Source: UBA1723 sp045642085 (GTDB taxonomy: Bacteria > Bacteroidota > Bacteroidia > Bacteroidales > Paludibacteraceae). From it: 64,000 bases of DNA. Below, in pieces: positions 7,749 through 16,540 of this stretch (positions within the stretch are counted from its first letter, which is position 1; each line of letters begins with the position of its first letter). The notes beneath the pieces are model-generated. The model saw only the letters and a list, made by a program, of their open reading frames with translations. It made no database searches and was not told the DNA's origin. The stretch lies in assembly GCA_045642085.1 (NCBI GenBank), contig JAZUIF010000098.1:1-64000 (forward strand). The letters run 5' to 3'. Both the position numbers and the translations under genes were made by a program.

Positions 7749-10385
7749 ATGGAACTAAAATCATATCAGCAGGAGGTGCTCAACGATCTTGTGTCGTTTA
7801 TGGAGCAGCTTAATCAAGATAATAATCTCAGCCATGCATATCGCAACTATTGGCTGCAGAAAGGAATAGATGTTTATGGGATAGGAAATGATGTGCTGCA
7901 TCCCTACGACAATACCATTAAAGGAGTGCCAAGAGTAATGTTCAAAGTGCCTACTGCAGGAGGTAAGACATTTATCGCCTGCAATGCCTTGCGCACCATC
8001 TTCGACCATACTCCGGCAGACGCTCCCCGTGTGGTCGTATGGTTTGTGCCGAGCGACCCGATATTGGTGCAGACGTACAAGAATCTTAGCAATCCACAGC
8101 ATCCCTACCGACAAAAGATAGACACTCTTTTCAATCATGCTGTGCAAGTGGTGGATAAGGAGTCGGCTCTCAACGGTCAGGGTATCAAGCCAACCCAGAT
8201 ACAGAATCAGCTGACGATATTCGTGTTGAGTGTGCAGTCGTTTGCCGCCAACAACAAGGACGGACGACGTGTTTATCGTGAGAATTCCAGCCTTGCTGAG
8301 TATTCAAATGCCTTTGGTGGAGGAAACAAGATAGACGGTGCAGATGAGACGTCGCTCATACAAGCCATAGCGCATCTTAATCCCGTCGTCATCATTGATG
8401 AGAGCCACAACTTCGAGGCAGATCTCCGCGTCGATATGCTTAATAATATCAACCCTCGCTTCATTCTTGACCTTACAGCCACACCACGCAAGAAAAGTAA
8501 CATCATCAGTTTCGTGGATGCCATGAAACTGAAGCTGGCGAACATGGTGAAGCTTCCCGTGATTCTCTACAACAGAAACAGTACAGAGGAGGTGATAATC
8601 GACGCTATCCAAATGCAGCGCAATTTGGAGAAAAGAGCCGTTGAAATGGAGAAAAACGGAGGTGCATACATCCGTCCGATTGTCTTGTTCCAGGCTCAGC
8701 CGAAGAATGACAAAGACACTGTAACCTTCGACAAAGTGAAGGAAAGTCTTGTGAAGGCAGGCATTCCAGAAAGTCATATTGCAATAAAGACAGCAGAGAA
8801 GAATGAACTGAAGAACCACAATCTTATGAGCAGAGAATGTGAAATAAGATACATTATCACAATCAATGCGTTGAAAGAAGGTTGGGATTGTCCGTTCGCA
8901 TATATCCTTGCGTCGCTTGCAAACAAGAATTCCAGAATCGACGTGGAGCAGATATTGGGCAGAATTCTACGACTTCCATACACAACTCACCATGCCGACG
9001 AGTTTTTGAATTACTCTTATGTATTCACAGCGTCGACAAATTTCAGGGAGACTGTGGAGAGTGTGATCAGAAGTTTGAATAGGGCAGGATTCAGCAAAAA
9101 GGATTATCGTCTGGCTGACAATGACGCACCGTCTGAAAATAGAGAGGAATTGGTGATGCAGTCGCCTATATTTAATCAAAGTCAGACTGATAATCAGCCT
9201 ACGGATGCAAATAAAGAAGATCAGGCGGAAGTCTCATTCAATATAGATTTAGTTAAAGAAGCGACGTCGGGCGAAACAGAATCAGCCATTAATCACGTCG
9301 ACGATATGCTTGCTAAGGCTCAGCAACAGAACGCTGATTATGAGTCGGCCAACAAAAAAGAAGAAACAACGAATGTAGTTCCATCAGAAATAAGAGATAT
9401 CGTGAAAACATATAGAATCAAAGATGATTTTGCGGATTTGGCGAAGAGTGTCAAACTTCCTGTATTCCAGAAAAAAGTGAAGACAAATTCTCTTTTTGGC
9501 ATGGGAGAATATGTGAATGTGACCAAAACAATGCTCGCTGAAGGTTTTATGCTTGAGAAAGCGGATTCCAATATTGATTTCACAAGGACGAAGCAAGAGG
9601 CTGTGCAGATTGATTTGGAGAAAAGAACGGATGACGAGTATATCCCAAAGCAATACAACTTTGATAATCGACAAGTGGCGATGGTCAGAGAGTTGTTTAC
9701 TGGCTACAATGTGGATTTGAAGCGAACTCAGTTGACGGGCAAGATTGCAAAGCAGCTCAACTTTGATGAGATTCACGAACCTCATATTTCTAATTATATT
9801 AAGAAAGTGCTGGATGGACTTTCCGACGAGTACTTGGTGGAATTGTATGAAAATGACTATATTGCAGTGTCGGCATTTAAGACGAAGATAAAGAGTCTTA
9901 TTTTGGATCATCAGAAAAAGAAGTTCAAAGAGCTTATGGATATAGGCCAGATAAAATGTATTCAACAGTATGAATTTCCAGAACCAGTGACATTGAATAA
10001 GACCGTTGTCGGATTGAGTAAAGGCCTTTATACAGATGAGGGAGATATGAATGATTTTGAATACCGAGTTATATCCCAAGTCGCAAATTTGGACAACGTG
10101 GTATTCTGGCATCGTAATCCAGAGAGAGGCAAAGGATTCTGCCTAAACGGATTTATCAATCACTATCCTGATTTTATCATCTATCTTCAAAGTGGAAAAA
10201 TCGTGTTGGTAGAGACAAAGGGCGACGACAGAGATAATTCAGACAGTCGAGACAAAATAGAGTTGGGCAAGTATTGGGACAACAAGGCAGGAGACGACTA
10301 TAGCTATTTCATGGTGTTTGAAAATGTCAAGCTGGACAATGCAATATCAGTCCAAGATCTGCTTAATTATTTGAAGCAGATGTAG
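7749..10385 (+). CDS. res: Type III restriction-modification system, Res helicase-endonuclease
   Basis: The restriction subunit works with Mod, hydrolyses ATP and cuts DNA after two inversely oriented sites meet. The 878-residue protein has superfamily 2 motifs in order: Walker A PTAGGKT (about 67), DESH box (about 216), TATPR (about 242), and motif VI GRILRLP (about 403). The C-terminal nuclease is intact: HYPDFIIY followed by VLVETKGDD (about 805-825), matching the PD...(E)xK signature of type III Res. A middle region of low complexity (about 470-540) separates the motor from the C-terminal half. It lies 26 bases after mod and is followed by a strong terminator, so mod-res is one transcript. 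Nothing in the reading frame suggests it is dead. Confidence 0.94.
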   Translation: MELKSYQQEVLNDLVSFMEQLNQDNNLSHAYRNYWLQKGIDVYGIGNDVLHPYDNTIKGVPRVMFKVPTAGGKTFIACNALRTIFDHTPADAPRVVVWFVPSDPILVQTYKNLSNPQHPYRQKIDTLFNHAVQVVDKESALNGQGIKPTQIQNQLTIFVLSVQSFAANNKDGRRVYRENSSLAEYSNAFGGGNKIDGADETSLIQAIAHLNPVVIIDESHNFEADLRVDMLNNINPRFILDLTATPRKKSNIISFVDAMKLKLANMVKLPVILYNRNSTEEVIIDAIQMQRNLEKRAVEMEKNGGAYIRPIVLFQAQPKNDKDTVTFDKVKESLVKAGIPESHIAIKTAEKNELKNHNLMSRECEIRYIITINALKEGWDCPFAYILASLANKNSRIDVEQILGRILRLPYTTHHADEFLNYSYVFTASTNFRETVESVIRSLNRAGFSKKDYRLADNDAPSENREELVMQSPIFNQSQTDNQPTDANKEDQAEVSFNIDLVKEATSGETESAINHVDDMLAKAQQQNADYESANKKEETTNVVPSEIRDIVKTYRIKDDFADLAKSVKLPVFQKKVKTNSLFGMGEYVNVTKTMLAEGFMLEKADSNIDFTRTKQEAVQIDLEKRTDDEYIPKQYNFDNRQVAMVRELFTGYNVDLKRTQLTGKIAKQLNFDEIHEPHISNYIKKVLDGLSDEYLVELYENDYIAVSAFKTKIKSLILDHQKKKFKELMDIGQIKCIQQYEFPEPVTLNKTVVGLSKGLYTDEGDMNDFEYRVISQVANLDNVVFWHRNPERGKGFCLNGFINHYPDFIIYLQSGKIVLVETKGDDRDNSDSRDKIELGKYWDNKAGDDYSYFMVFENVKLDNAISVQDLLNYLKQM

Positions 10386-10404
10386 GATATTCGAGGAAAA
10401 GCAA

Positions 10405-10442
10405 ACAGTGACGGGAAGTTAATAATCCCGTCACTGTTTTTG
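10405..10442 (+). terminator. Terminator of the type III mod-res operon
   Basis: ACAGTGACGGGA pairs with TCCCGTCACTGT around a short AT-rich loop and ends in a T run. It lies 20 bases after the res stop codon. Confidence 0.88.
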
Positions 10443-10550
10443 TTATTATAGCTGTGGTTTTGCAAATGTGACAATTTTTGGAAAATTCGTGTCCAATTAA
10501 TGATAATTCGTGTTCGTTATACATTCTCCTAATCTCCATCTAAATACAAC

Positions 10551-10587
10551 AGGATTTCTCTGTGATCTCTGCGTCTCTGTGGTGAAT
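10551..10587. repeat. Dispersed CTCTGCGTCTCTGTGGTGAA-type repeat
   Basis: The stretch TCTCTGTGATCTCTGCGTC continuing into TCTGTGGTGAAT is a sequence seen as an intergenic repeat in many unrelated prokaryotic genomes. This rests on recall; only one copy is found here. It sits between the res terminator and the convergent DUF5131 gene. Confidence 0.45.
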
Positions 10588-10598
10588 TTATTTGATCG

Positions 10599-11465
10599 TC
10601 ACCCCTCACAGTTTCCGCAATTGGAGCATCCGTTGCATGTCAGTCTGGAGCCACAGGTGTGGCAATGGTCACGGAAAAAAGGAGTGTATTCTTCGATGTC
10701 GAAGATGCCAGGCTCCGGGTTAAACAGCTTATAATCCGGTTTCTTTCCCTGGAAACTCAGTTCCGATTTGAATGCTTGAAGCGATTGTGTCCTTTTGTCT
10801 GGAATATTGTATTGTTTGCCATCCTTAATGAAGACGGTGCCTGTCTCGATAAAGTCGAAAGTGACGTTGTATTTCCGGCATTGATCGCTCAGTTTTTTCA
10901 CCCAATCATAATTGCACGGGCGGGCTCCGTCGTAATTCTCCCCGCCACAAAGCACCTCCTCGAATTGTCCCGTAGCAAGAAATTTCTCCGCGTCGACGTC
11001 GCCAATAAGAGGGGCTGCCATGAACCCTTTGTGTTTGGCTGGGATGTCGAGCAAAATGGACAATCGTTCATCGGCACGACGTTGGTTTTCCGTCGTCACC
11101 TGCATAAGCACATTCTCATAACCGTCGCCCCAATCTTTAGGCAGACATTTCTCTATTCTTTCTGCTCTTTTCGTGAGCAGACGGAATATGATATCTGGTC
11201 TCTGACGCATGATATGCCATGCCTCGTCACGCCATTGGTCAGCCTCCTCCACGAAGAAATCTGTTGACAATCCCACGTATAGCTGCATCCATGAAGGCAG
11301 TTTGAATCTTCCGTCGCGACGTCGCTGCACAGGGAGATTGAAATTCTCTGTGCGATAGATCTTAGAGGTGTCGATGCCACGTTTCTTGTCCAGGAAATAC
11401 ATATAGCAATGCTGGCACCCCTCGCTTATTTTATGACAACCGTGCCACGGATTCCAGATTATCAT
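10599..11465 (-). CDS. DUF5131 family protein with radical-SAM-like cysteine motif
   Basis: The 288-residue product begins MIIWNPWHGCHKISEGC and continues QHCYMYFLDKKRG. This C-x7-C-x2-C start (GCHKISEGCQHC) is the hallmark of DUF5131 (phage Gp37/Gp68-like), thought to bind an iron-sulfur cluster. The C-terminus has a second Cys cluster (CHTCGSRLTCNGCSNCGNC), a probable zinc or cluster site. The exact reaction is unknown. I start at the ATG at 11465: family members begin right before WNPWHGC, and this start leaves a 7-base gap after nudC, whereas the ATG at 11486 would overlap nudC by 14 bases. It shares the minus-strand unit with nudC. Family members often travel with phages or mobile DNA, but here the neighbours are housekeeping genes. 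Confidence 0.85.
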   Translation of the reverse strand: MIIWNPWHGCHKISEGCQHCYMYFLDKKRGIDTSKIYRTENFNLPVQRRRDGRFKLPSWMQLYVGLSTDFFVEEADQWRDEAWHIMRQRPDIIFRLLTKRAERIEKCLPKDWGDGYENVLMQVTTENQRRADERLSILLDIPAKHKGFMAAPLIGDVDAEKFLATGQFEEVLCGGENYDGARPCNYDWVKKLSDQCRKYNVTFDFIETGTVFIKDGKQYNIPDKRTQSLQAFKSELSFQGKKPDYKLFNPEPGIFDIEEYTPFFRDHCHTCGSRLTCNGCSNCGNCEG

Positions 11466-11472
11466 AGGGAGT

Positions 11473-12237
11473 TTATTTATTCCCAAGCCATTCGTCGATC
11501 AGCATTCTCGCCATGGACAATTTGCCAGGAATGTCCGGCATCGCATGACGGTTGAACCAGCGGCAATCCATTAGTTCCTCCTCTTGCACCTTGATCTCTC
11601 CACTTTCGTATTCTGCGAAGAATCCAAGCATCAGACTGTTAGGGTAGGGCCATGGTTGTGATTTATAATAACGGATGTTCTTGATTTTCAATCCTGTCTC
11701 CTCCATCACCTCGCGTCGTACAGTCTCCTCTATGCTTTCGCCTGTCTCCACAAATCCTGCGACAAGTCCATAATAAGGGCGTCGGAAATTCTTGGCTCTC
11801 GCAAGCAAAACTTCATCTTTGCCTTTCGACACGAGCACGATGATGGCTGGCTGCACCGGTGCCCAGATCTCTTTTCCGCATCCTGTGCATACTCGGCTGA
11901 TCTCTGTCTTTTTTACCATCTCCTTTCCGCATCGCGCACAGAAACGGTTGTTGGTGTGGAAAGTGATCAATTCCGATGCTTTTCCTGCCGCATAATACTC
12001 CTCAAATGGAAGTTTGGAATAGGTGTCACGTAATCCCGAAAAGATGTATGTCGACGACAACTCGCCATCCAACGTGACTGCTTTGGCAGGACATCCATTC
12101 AACTCTGGCAATACGATGACTTCCGACTTGATTGCGAACGGAGCCTCTTCTGTAAACGGAATCTTATATGAGTCGTCAGCGATTTTTTCAACGACGATTT
12201 CCATCTTCTCGTTGAATGCAAACCAATATGTTTTCAT
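11473..12237 (-). CDS. nudC: NADH pyrophosphatase (Nudix, NudC type)
   Basis: Splits NAD(H) into NMN(H) and AMP; homologues also remove NAD caps from RNA. The 254-residue protein has an N-terminal domain, a four-Cys zinc ribbon (CARCGKEM and CTGCGKEIW, about 102-125), the Nudix box GFVETGESIEETVRREVMEE at about 160, and the NudC-specific SQPWPYPNSLM segment at about 193. The family start is MKTYWF at 12237. The frame is open for another 30 codons from a TTG at 12327, but that extension is translated palindromic repeat (GFKPSP, GFKPAR) and is not part of the protein. It sits between the pyrH terminator and the DUF5131 gene on the minus strand. Confidence 0.92.
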   Translation of the reverse strand: MKTYWFAFNEKMEIVVEKIADDSYKIPFTEEAPFAIKSEVIVLPELNGCPAKAVTLDGELSSTYIFSGLRDTYSKLPFEEYYAAGKASELITFHTNNRFCARCGKEMVKKTEISRVCTGCGKEIWAPVQPAIIVLVSKGKDEVLLARAKNFRRPYYGLVAGFVETGESIEETVRREVMEETGLKIKNIRYYKSQPWPYPNSLMLGFFAEYESGEIKVQEEELMDCRWFNRHAMPDIPGKLSMARMLIDEWLGNK

Positions 12238-12257
12238 TTTTATTGTATCTAATAAAC

Positions 12258-12320
12258 GGGCAGGTTTGAAACCTGCCCCTACATCCTGGGATATCGTAGG
12301 GGAGGGTTTGAAACCCTCCC
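12258..12320. repeat. Two copies of dispersed palindrome family 2
   Basis: GGGCAGGTTT with AAACCTGCCC around one G (12258-12278), and GGGAGGGTTT with AAACCCTCCC around one G (12300-12320), form two near-identical hairpins 21 bases apart, just upstream of the nudC start on the minus strand. Both are bordered by CCTAC/GTAGG steps. Confidence 0.8.
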
Positions 12321-12350
12321 TTTGCAATCCTCATACCCTAAAATAAGAAA

Positions 12351-12373
12351 ACGCAGAGGCAACACCCCTGCGT
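12351..12373 (-). terminator. Terminator of pyrH
   Basis: ACGCAGAGG and CCCCTGCGT pair imperfectly around AACAC. On the minus strand the hairpin is followed by TTTTCTTATTTT, which fits termination of pyrH about 100 bases after its stop. It may work in both directions. Confidence 0.6.
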
Positions 12374-12429
12374 CTTTTATGAATCTTTTGTTGTAAGACG
12401 CATTAATGCCAAGATGCGAAGATCTTGTA

Positions 12430-12457
12430 GTAGAGACGCGAGATCTCGCGTCTCTAC
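12430..12457. repeat. Dispersed palindrome family 1, perfect copy
   Basis: A perfect 28-base palindrome with arms GTAGAGACGCGAGA and TCTCGCGTCTCTAC. This is the cleanest copy in the window and defines the family arms. It lies 14 bases beyond the 3' end of pyrH. Confidence 0.85.
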
Positions 12458-12471
12458 GGCGTCTAAACTGA

Positions 12472-13182
12472 TCAAGGATGTACGAAAGTACCGATCTGGT
12501 CGCCAGACATCACCTTTTTCAAGTTGCCGACAACATCCATGTTGAACACCATGATAGGCATCTTGTTATCCTTTGCCAAAGCAGTGGCAGTGACGTCCAT
12601 CACCTTCAAACCACGGTTAAGGATCTCGTCGTAGCTGATCTCATCAAACTTAGTGGCTGTAGGATCCTTCTCTGGGTCGGCTGTGTAGATTCCGTCGACA
12701 CGAGTACCCTTCAACATCACGTCTGCACCGATCTCGATTGCACGAAGAGCTGAACCAGTGTCAGTTGTGAAGAATGGACAACCTGTACCAGCTGTCATGA
12801 TTGCGATTGCTCCGCTCTGCATTGTCTCAACAGCCTTGTCGCGAGTGTAGAACTCTCCGATTGGCTCCATTCTGATTGCAGTCAACACCTTAGCAGGCTG
12901 ACCGATAGACGCTAGAGCTGAAGAAAGAGCCATACCGTTGATCACTGTGGCAAGCATACCCATCTGGTCGCCTTTCACACGGTCGAAACCAGCTTTTGCT
13001 CCGCTCAAACCACGGAAGATATTTCCTCCACCGATCACGATGCCGATCTCGACACCCATCTCTTTGATCTCTTTAATCTGCTGTGCGTATTCTGCTAGAC
13101 GAGTCTCGTCGATACCGTAGCCTTTTGCTCCCATCAACGACTCTCCACTTAACTTCAATAGAATTCTCTTAAAACGTGCCAT
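12472..13182 (-). CDS. pyrH: UMP kinase
   Basis: Phosphorylates UMP to UDP in pyrimidine nucleotide synthesis. The 236-residue amino acid kinase-fold protein begins MARFKRILLKLSGESLMG, the canonical PyrH start, and has GIVIGGGNIFRG (about 48), TAGTGCPFFTTDT and LRAIEIGADVMLKGT, then VDGIYTADPEKD. The frame extends 13 codons upstream to 13221, but the MARFKR start is conserved and follows a TAnnTTTG box at a sensible distance. It is divergent from the M23 peptidase gene, with both promoters in the 115-base gap. Length is normal and no lesion is seen. In Bacteroidetes PyrH is the only UMP kinase, so it should be essential. Confidence 0.95.
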   Translation of the reverse strand: MARFKRILLKLSGESLMGAKGYGIDETRLAEYAQQIKEIKEMGVEIGIVIGGGNIFRGLSGAKAGFDRVKGDQMGMLATVINGMALSSALASIGQPAKVLTAIRMEPIGEFYTRDKAVETMQSGAIAIMTAGTGCPFFTTDTGSALRAIEIGADVMLKGTRVDGIYTADPEKDPTATKFDEISYDEILNRGLKVMDVTATALAKDNKMPIMVFNMDVVGNLKKVMSGDQIGTFVHP

Positions 13183-13208
13183 TTCACCGATTTTTTTATA
13201 TTTATCTA

Positions 13209-13216
13209 CAAATATA
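13209..13216 (-). promoter_or_regulatory. Promoter -7 box of pyrH
   Basis: Read on the minus strand, this is TATATTTG, 26 bases before the pyrH start codon. A clear -33 TTTG is not seen. Confidence 0.55.
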
Positions 13217-13259
13217 AGCATTTTAGCATAGCATATTTTATAAAAACCGATAAAAAAGA

Positions 13260-13267
13260 TATATTTG
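13260..13267 (+). promoter_or_regulatory. Promoter -7 box of the M23 peptidase gene
   Basis: TATATTTG, 29 bases before the ATG at 13297. Together with the divergent box at 13209-13216 it makes a compact two-way promoter region. Confidence 0.55.
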
Positions 13268-13296
13268 CGTGCTAATTGTAACTATAATAGAGAAAA

Positions 13297-14262
13297 ATGG
13301 CGAAACCAATATATCATTTTGACCCGAAAACTATGACCTATTTCCGTATCGATAACAAGATACAGTATAGGATTTCCAATATTATCTCGCACTTGGTGTC
13401 GAGTGTGTTTGCAGGATTAGCTTGTTTCGTGGCATTTGTGATGTTGTTTGAAAGTCCAAATGAAAAAGTGCTACGAAGCGAGAAACAGGAGATGGAAGCT
13501 CAATATGAGTTGTTGAACTCTCAGATTGAGGAGATCCAGGAGGTGTTGACTGATATTCAGCAGCGTGATGATAACCTTTATCGTGTGGTTGTTAACGCCG
13601 ATCCAGTGCCTAGTGAGGCTAGAGAAATTGATAAGACATCTGTAAAATATAAGGATTTACGTGAGAAAACATCTTCTGCTATCGCTACGTTGACTACACA
13701 GAAGGTGGATGAGTTGCGTCGTAAATTATATGTTCAGAGCAAATCTTTCAATGAGGTGTTCGACGCTGCAAAGAATCATGAGGAGCGTCTTCTTCGTACA
13801 CCGTCTATCCAGCCTGTGCTAAACAGAGATATGAAGCGTATGGCATCAGGATACGGTATGCGTATCGACCCTATCTATAAGACTCCTAAGTTCCATGCGG
13901 GAATGGACTTCTCTGGAGCTCATCGTTCGGAGATTTTCGCTACAGCTAAGGGAACTCTTACATTCGTAGGTTGGAAGCAGGGTTATGGAAACTGTATCAT
14001 CATCGACCATGGTTTCGGATATGAGACTCTATATGGCCATATGGATGGATTTAAGTTGAAGCGTGGCCAGCAGGTTAATCGTGGCGACGTGATCGGCTAC
14101 ATGGGAAATACCGGAAAGAGTACAGGTACCCACCTACATTATGAGGTGCACTATAAAGGTAAGGTGACAGACCCACGCAACTACTATTTCCAGGATTTGA
14201 ATCCTGCTGAGTATGATGAGATGGTGCGTTTGACATCTAACAATGGTAATGTGTTTGACTAA
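13297..14262 (+). CDS. M23 family (LytM-type) metallopeptidase, membrane anchored
   Basis: A probable peptidoglycan endopeptidase or activator in the periplasm. The 321-residue protein has a short cytoplasmic start, one membrane segment (about 34-52, SVFAGLACFVAFVMLF), a coiled-coil stretch (about 58-90, rich in Glu, Gln and Leu), and a C-terminal LytM domain (about 185-300). The zinc ligands are present: HAGMD (about 199), LYGHM and HLHYEVH (about 278). The anchor plus coiled coil plus LytM layout is that of proteins working at the division or growth site, with the coil as spacer. It is the first gene after the divergent promoter with pyrH. The substrate bond is not predictable from sequence. 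Confidence 0.9.
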   Translation: MAKPIYHFDPKTMTYFRIDNKIQYRISNIISHLVSSVFAGLACFVAFVMLFESPNEKVLRSEKQEMEAQYELLNSQIEEIQEVLTDIQQRDDNLYRVVVNADPVPSEAREIDKTSVKYKDLREKTSSAIATLTTQKVDELRRKLYVQSKSFNEVFDAAKNHEERLLRTPSIQPVLNRDMKRMASGYGMRIDPIYKTPKFHAGMDFSGAHRSEIFATAKGTLTFVGWKQGYGNCIIIDHGFGYETLYGHMDGFKLKRGQQVNRGDVIGYMGNTGKSTGTHLHYEVHYKGKVTDPRNYYFQDLNPAEYDEMVRLTSNNGNVFD

Positions 14263-14287
14263 ATCGTTTGAACTAATATAGTTAATT

Positions 14288-14515
14288 ATGAATGATGACA
14301 GTCTTTTCTTTATTGTGATCGGCATAATAGCCATCGCATTCGGAGTATATAATCTTGCCGAAAAAAAACGCAATCCAAAGAGATTCGATAAATATGTAGA
14401 GACGACGACAAGATTTTTGGGAGAGAACGGAAGTCGAATGTGGCAAAGCTTATCACGAATCTGGTTTCCTATCATAGTTGGTATAATCAGCATCATCTTG
14501 GTTTGTTGTTTCTAA
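14288..14515 (+). CDS. Small two-helix membrane protein
   Basis: The 75-residue product has a hydrophobic segment at each end (FFIVIGIIAIAFGVYNLA and WFPIIVGIISIILVCCF) joined by a basic, polar loop of about 35 residues (EKKRNPKRFDKYVETTTRFL). Both termini probably face the same side. It begins 25 bases after the M23 peptidase gene, on the same strand, and probably shares its transcript. No family is recognised and there are no catalytic motifs. Confidence 0.65.
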   Translation: MNDDSLFFIVIGIIAIAFGVYNLAEKKRNPKRFDKYVETTTRFLGENGSRMWQSLSRIWFPIIVGIISIILVCCF

Positions 14516-14571
14516 CACGTTGGGGAAATGACAGCATGACACAAATGTCATACGAAAGAATACGAGAGTCT

Positions 14572-14614
14572 GCCAAATTTGCAGTTTTGCAAGTTTGGCA
14601 AACTTTTTGATTAT
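14572..14614 (+). terminator. Terminator after the small membrane protein gene
   Basis: GCCAAATTTGCA (14572-14583) pairs with TGCAAGTTTGGC (14588-14599) and is followed by AAACTTTTTG. A second small hairpin (ATGACA/TGTCAT, 14528-14551) lies just before it. Confidence 0.65.
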
Positions 14615-14664
14615 TCATATATGTATTAGCTAAATTGAATATAAACAGAAAAACTTAAGATATT

Positions 14665-15258
14665 ATGGCAGAAGAAACAAACAATATAGAAGAACAGAAA
14701 GTAGAAAACGCAGAGGCTCAGACAACTGAGGCAACTGCAAATGTTGAGTCAGCTGCAGCAGAAGGGGCTGAGGCTCAGGCACAGGAGGCACAGCCTGTCG
14801 ACGAGAAAGAGGCTAAGATTGCCGAGCTTGAGGCTCAGATCGCAGCTCAGAAAGATCAGTACTTGCGTCTTTTCGCAGAATTCGACAATTATAAGAAGCG
14901 TACATTGAAGGAGAAGGCAGAGCTTATCCAGACAGCTGGAAAGAACGTCCTTGGACAGATGCTTCCGCTAATCGACGACGTGGAGCGCGCGATGGACGCA
15001 GTTAAGAGTGCCGACAATGTAGACGCAGTGAAAGAAGGAATGAGTTTGATTCACGACAAGTTTATCAAATTCTTAGATAGTAACAATGTAAAAGAAATCG
15101 AGACTGTAGGCATGCCCTTCAACGTCGACTTCCATGAAGCAATCGCTCAAGTGTCAATGGGAGACGACAAAAAAGGGATTGTTATCGACTGCACTCAGAA
15201 AGGTTATATCATGGGTGACAAGGTCGTAAGATTTGCCAAGGTCGTAATTGGAGCATAA
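14665..15258 (+). CDS. grpE: Nucleotide exchange factor GrpE
   Basis: Releases ADP from DnaK in the Hsp70 chaperone cycle. The 197-residue protein has a long acidic, Ala/Glu/Gln-rich N-terminal tail (about 1-50), a long coiled coil (about 52-95, KIAELEAQIAAQKDQYLRLF followed by AEFDNYKKRT), and the C-terminal beta domain (GMPFNVDFHEAIAQVSMG, GYIMGDKVVRFAKVVIG). FDNYKKRT and the final VRFAKVVI are the family signatures. dnaJ begins 4 bases after its stop, so the two form a heat-shock operon. No CIRCE element is visible upstream. Confidence 0.95.
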   Translation: MAEETNNIEEQKVENAEAQTTEATANVESAAAEGAEAQAQEAQPVDEKEAKIAELEAQIAAQKDQYLRLFAEFDNYKKRTLKEKAELIQTAGKNVLGQMLPLIDDVERAMDAVKSADNVDAVKEGMSLIHDKFIKFLDSNNVKEIETVGMPFNVDFHEAIAQVSMGDDKKGIVIDCTQKGYIMGDKVVRFAKVVIGA

Positions 15259-15262
15259 AGTC

Positions 15263-16423
15263 ATGGCAGAGAAGAGAGATTATTACGAAGTGCTTGGCGT
15301 TTCAAAGACTGCCACAGCAGATGAGTTGAAAAAAGCATACCGTAAGAAAGCTATTCAGTATCACCCCGATAGAAACCCTGACAATCCAGAGGCAGAGGCG
15401 AAGTTTAAGGAGGCAGCTGAGGCATACGAAGTGTTGAGCGACGAGAACAAACGTGCTAGATACGACAAGTATGGACATGCAGGACTAGAAGATGGTTTCG
15501 GAGGCGGCGGTTTTGGCGGCTTCGGCGGTGGAATGTCAATGGAAGATATCTTCGCACAGTTTGGCGATATCTTCGGAGGCATGGGAGGCTTCGGCGGCTT
15601 TGGAGGCGGCGGAGGTGGAGGTCGACCTACACGTAGAGGAGGCGACCTACGCATGAGAGTGAAAGTCACTTTGAAAGACGTCCAGAATGGAGTTGAGAAG
15701 ACAGTCAAGTTGAAGCGCAACGAAGAGTGTTCAGAGTGTAACGGAACCGGATCTGCAGACGGACAGACAACACAGTGTTCTACATGTGGAGGTAAGGGCG
15801 TTGTATATAGAGTGCAGCGTACTATCATGGGTCAGATGAGAACACAGTCGTATTGTCCGGATTGTGAAGGTGAAGGTCAGATAGTAAAGAATAAATGTAA
15901 GTGTTGTGGCGGATCAGGAGTTGTTCAGAAAGAGGCTACTGTGAAGTTCAAGATCCCAGCAGGAGTTCAGGACGGCATGAGCCTACGCGTACCTGGTCAG
16001 GGAAATGCAGCAGGCAGAGGCGGAGAGAAAGGTAATTTGATTGTCCAGATAGAGGAGGAGCAGGATCCAGATTTGTTCCGCGACAATGAGGATTTGATCT
16101 ACAATGCTTTGATTTCGCTTCCAATGGCAGTATGTGGAGGAAAGATTGAAGTTCCGACAGTCGACGGAAAGAAGTGTGAGGTTAAGATAGAACCAGGCAC
16201 AACACATGGAAAACTGTTGAGAGTCAAGGGCAAAGGTTTGCCACGTTTGAACGCATACGGAAGCGGAGACTTGTTGGTTTATGTCAGCGTATTTATTCCA
16301 AAGAACTTGTCGAAGGATGAGAAAAAGGAGATGGAAAAGTTGATGGAAAGCGACGGATTCAAGCCAAAAGCATCCGACTACGAAGAGTCGAAAAAAAGCA
16401 TGGTAAAAATGTTCCGCGGTTGA
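15263..16423 (+). CDS. dnaJ: Chaperone DnaJ
   Basis: The Hsp40 co-chaperone that delivers unfolded substrates to DnaK and triggers its ATPase. It has the J domain with YHPDRNP (HPD motif, about 33), a Gly/Phe-rich region (about 78-120), the zinc domain with four CxxCxGxG units (CSECNGTG, CSTCGGKG, CPDCEGEG, CKCCGGSG, about 155-225) and two C-terminal beta domains. The conserved start is MAEKRDYYEVLGVSK at 15263; five extra codons upstream (from 15248) overlap grpE and are not family sequence. At 386 residues it is a full-length type I DnaJ. Fourth zinc unit CKCCGGSG has an extra Cys, of unclear meaning. Confidence 0.96.
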   Translation: MAEKRDYYEVLGVSKTATADELKKAYRKKAIQYHPDRNPDNPEAEAKFKEAAEAYEVLSDENKRARYDKYGHAGLEDGFGGGGFGGFGGGMSMEDIFAQFGDIFGGMGGFGGFGGGGGGGRPTRRGGDLRMRVKVTLKDVQNGVEKTVKLKRNEECSECNGTGSADGQTTQCSTCGGKGVVYRVQRTIMGQMRTQSYCPDCEGEGQIVKNKCKCCGGSGVVQKEATVKFKIPAGVQDGMSLRVPGQGNAAGRGGEKGNLIVQIEEEQDPDLFRDNEDLIYNALISLPMAVCGGKIEVPTVDGKKCEVKIEPGTTHGKLLRVKGKGLPRLNAYGSGDLLVYVSVFIPKNLSKDEKKEMEKLMESDGFKPKASDYEESKKSMVKMFRG

Positions 16424-16503
16424 TAACTCGGTCAAAAAAGTATTTCTACAACATATTTTTAAAAATAGTCTAATAAATATACACACATTTTCAAAAAAGT
16501 GTT

Positions 16504-16511
16504 TACCTTTG
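16504..16511 (+). promoter_or_regulatory. Promoter -7 box of the MORN protein gene
   Basis: TACCTTTG, 29 bases before the start codon at 16541, fits TAnnTTTG. Confidence 0.55.
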
Positions 16512-16540
16512 AGGCTGTTGTTTGAAAAGTAAGCAATATT

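Noticed and set aside
9384..10112. A 242-codon open frame on the minus strand inside res
   Set aside because: It lies entirely within the well-supported res gene, and its translation is rich in His, Leu, Ile and Phe without any motif, as expected for an antisense shadow.
15361..15828. Long minus-strand frame opposite dnaJ rich in Pro
   Set aside because: The Pro runs are only the antisense reading of the Gly-rich region of DnaJ.
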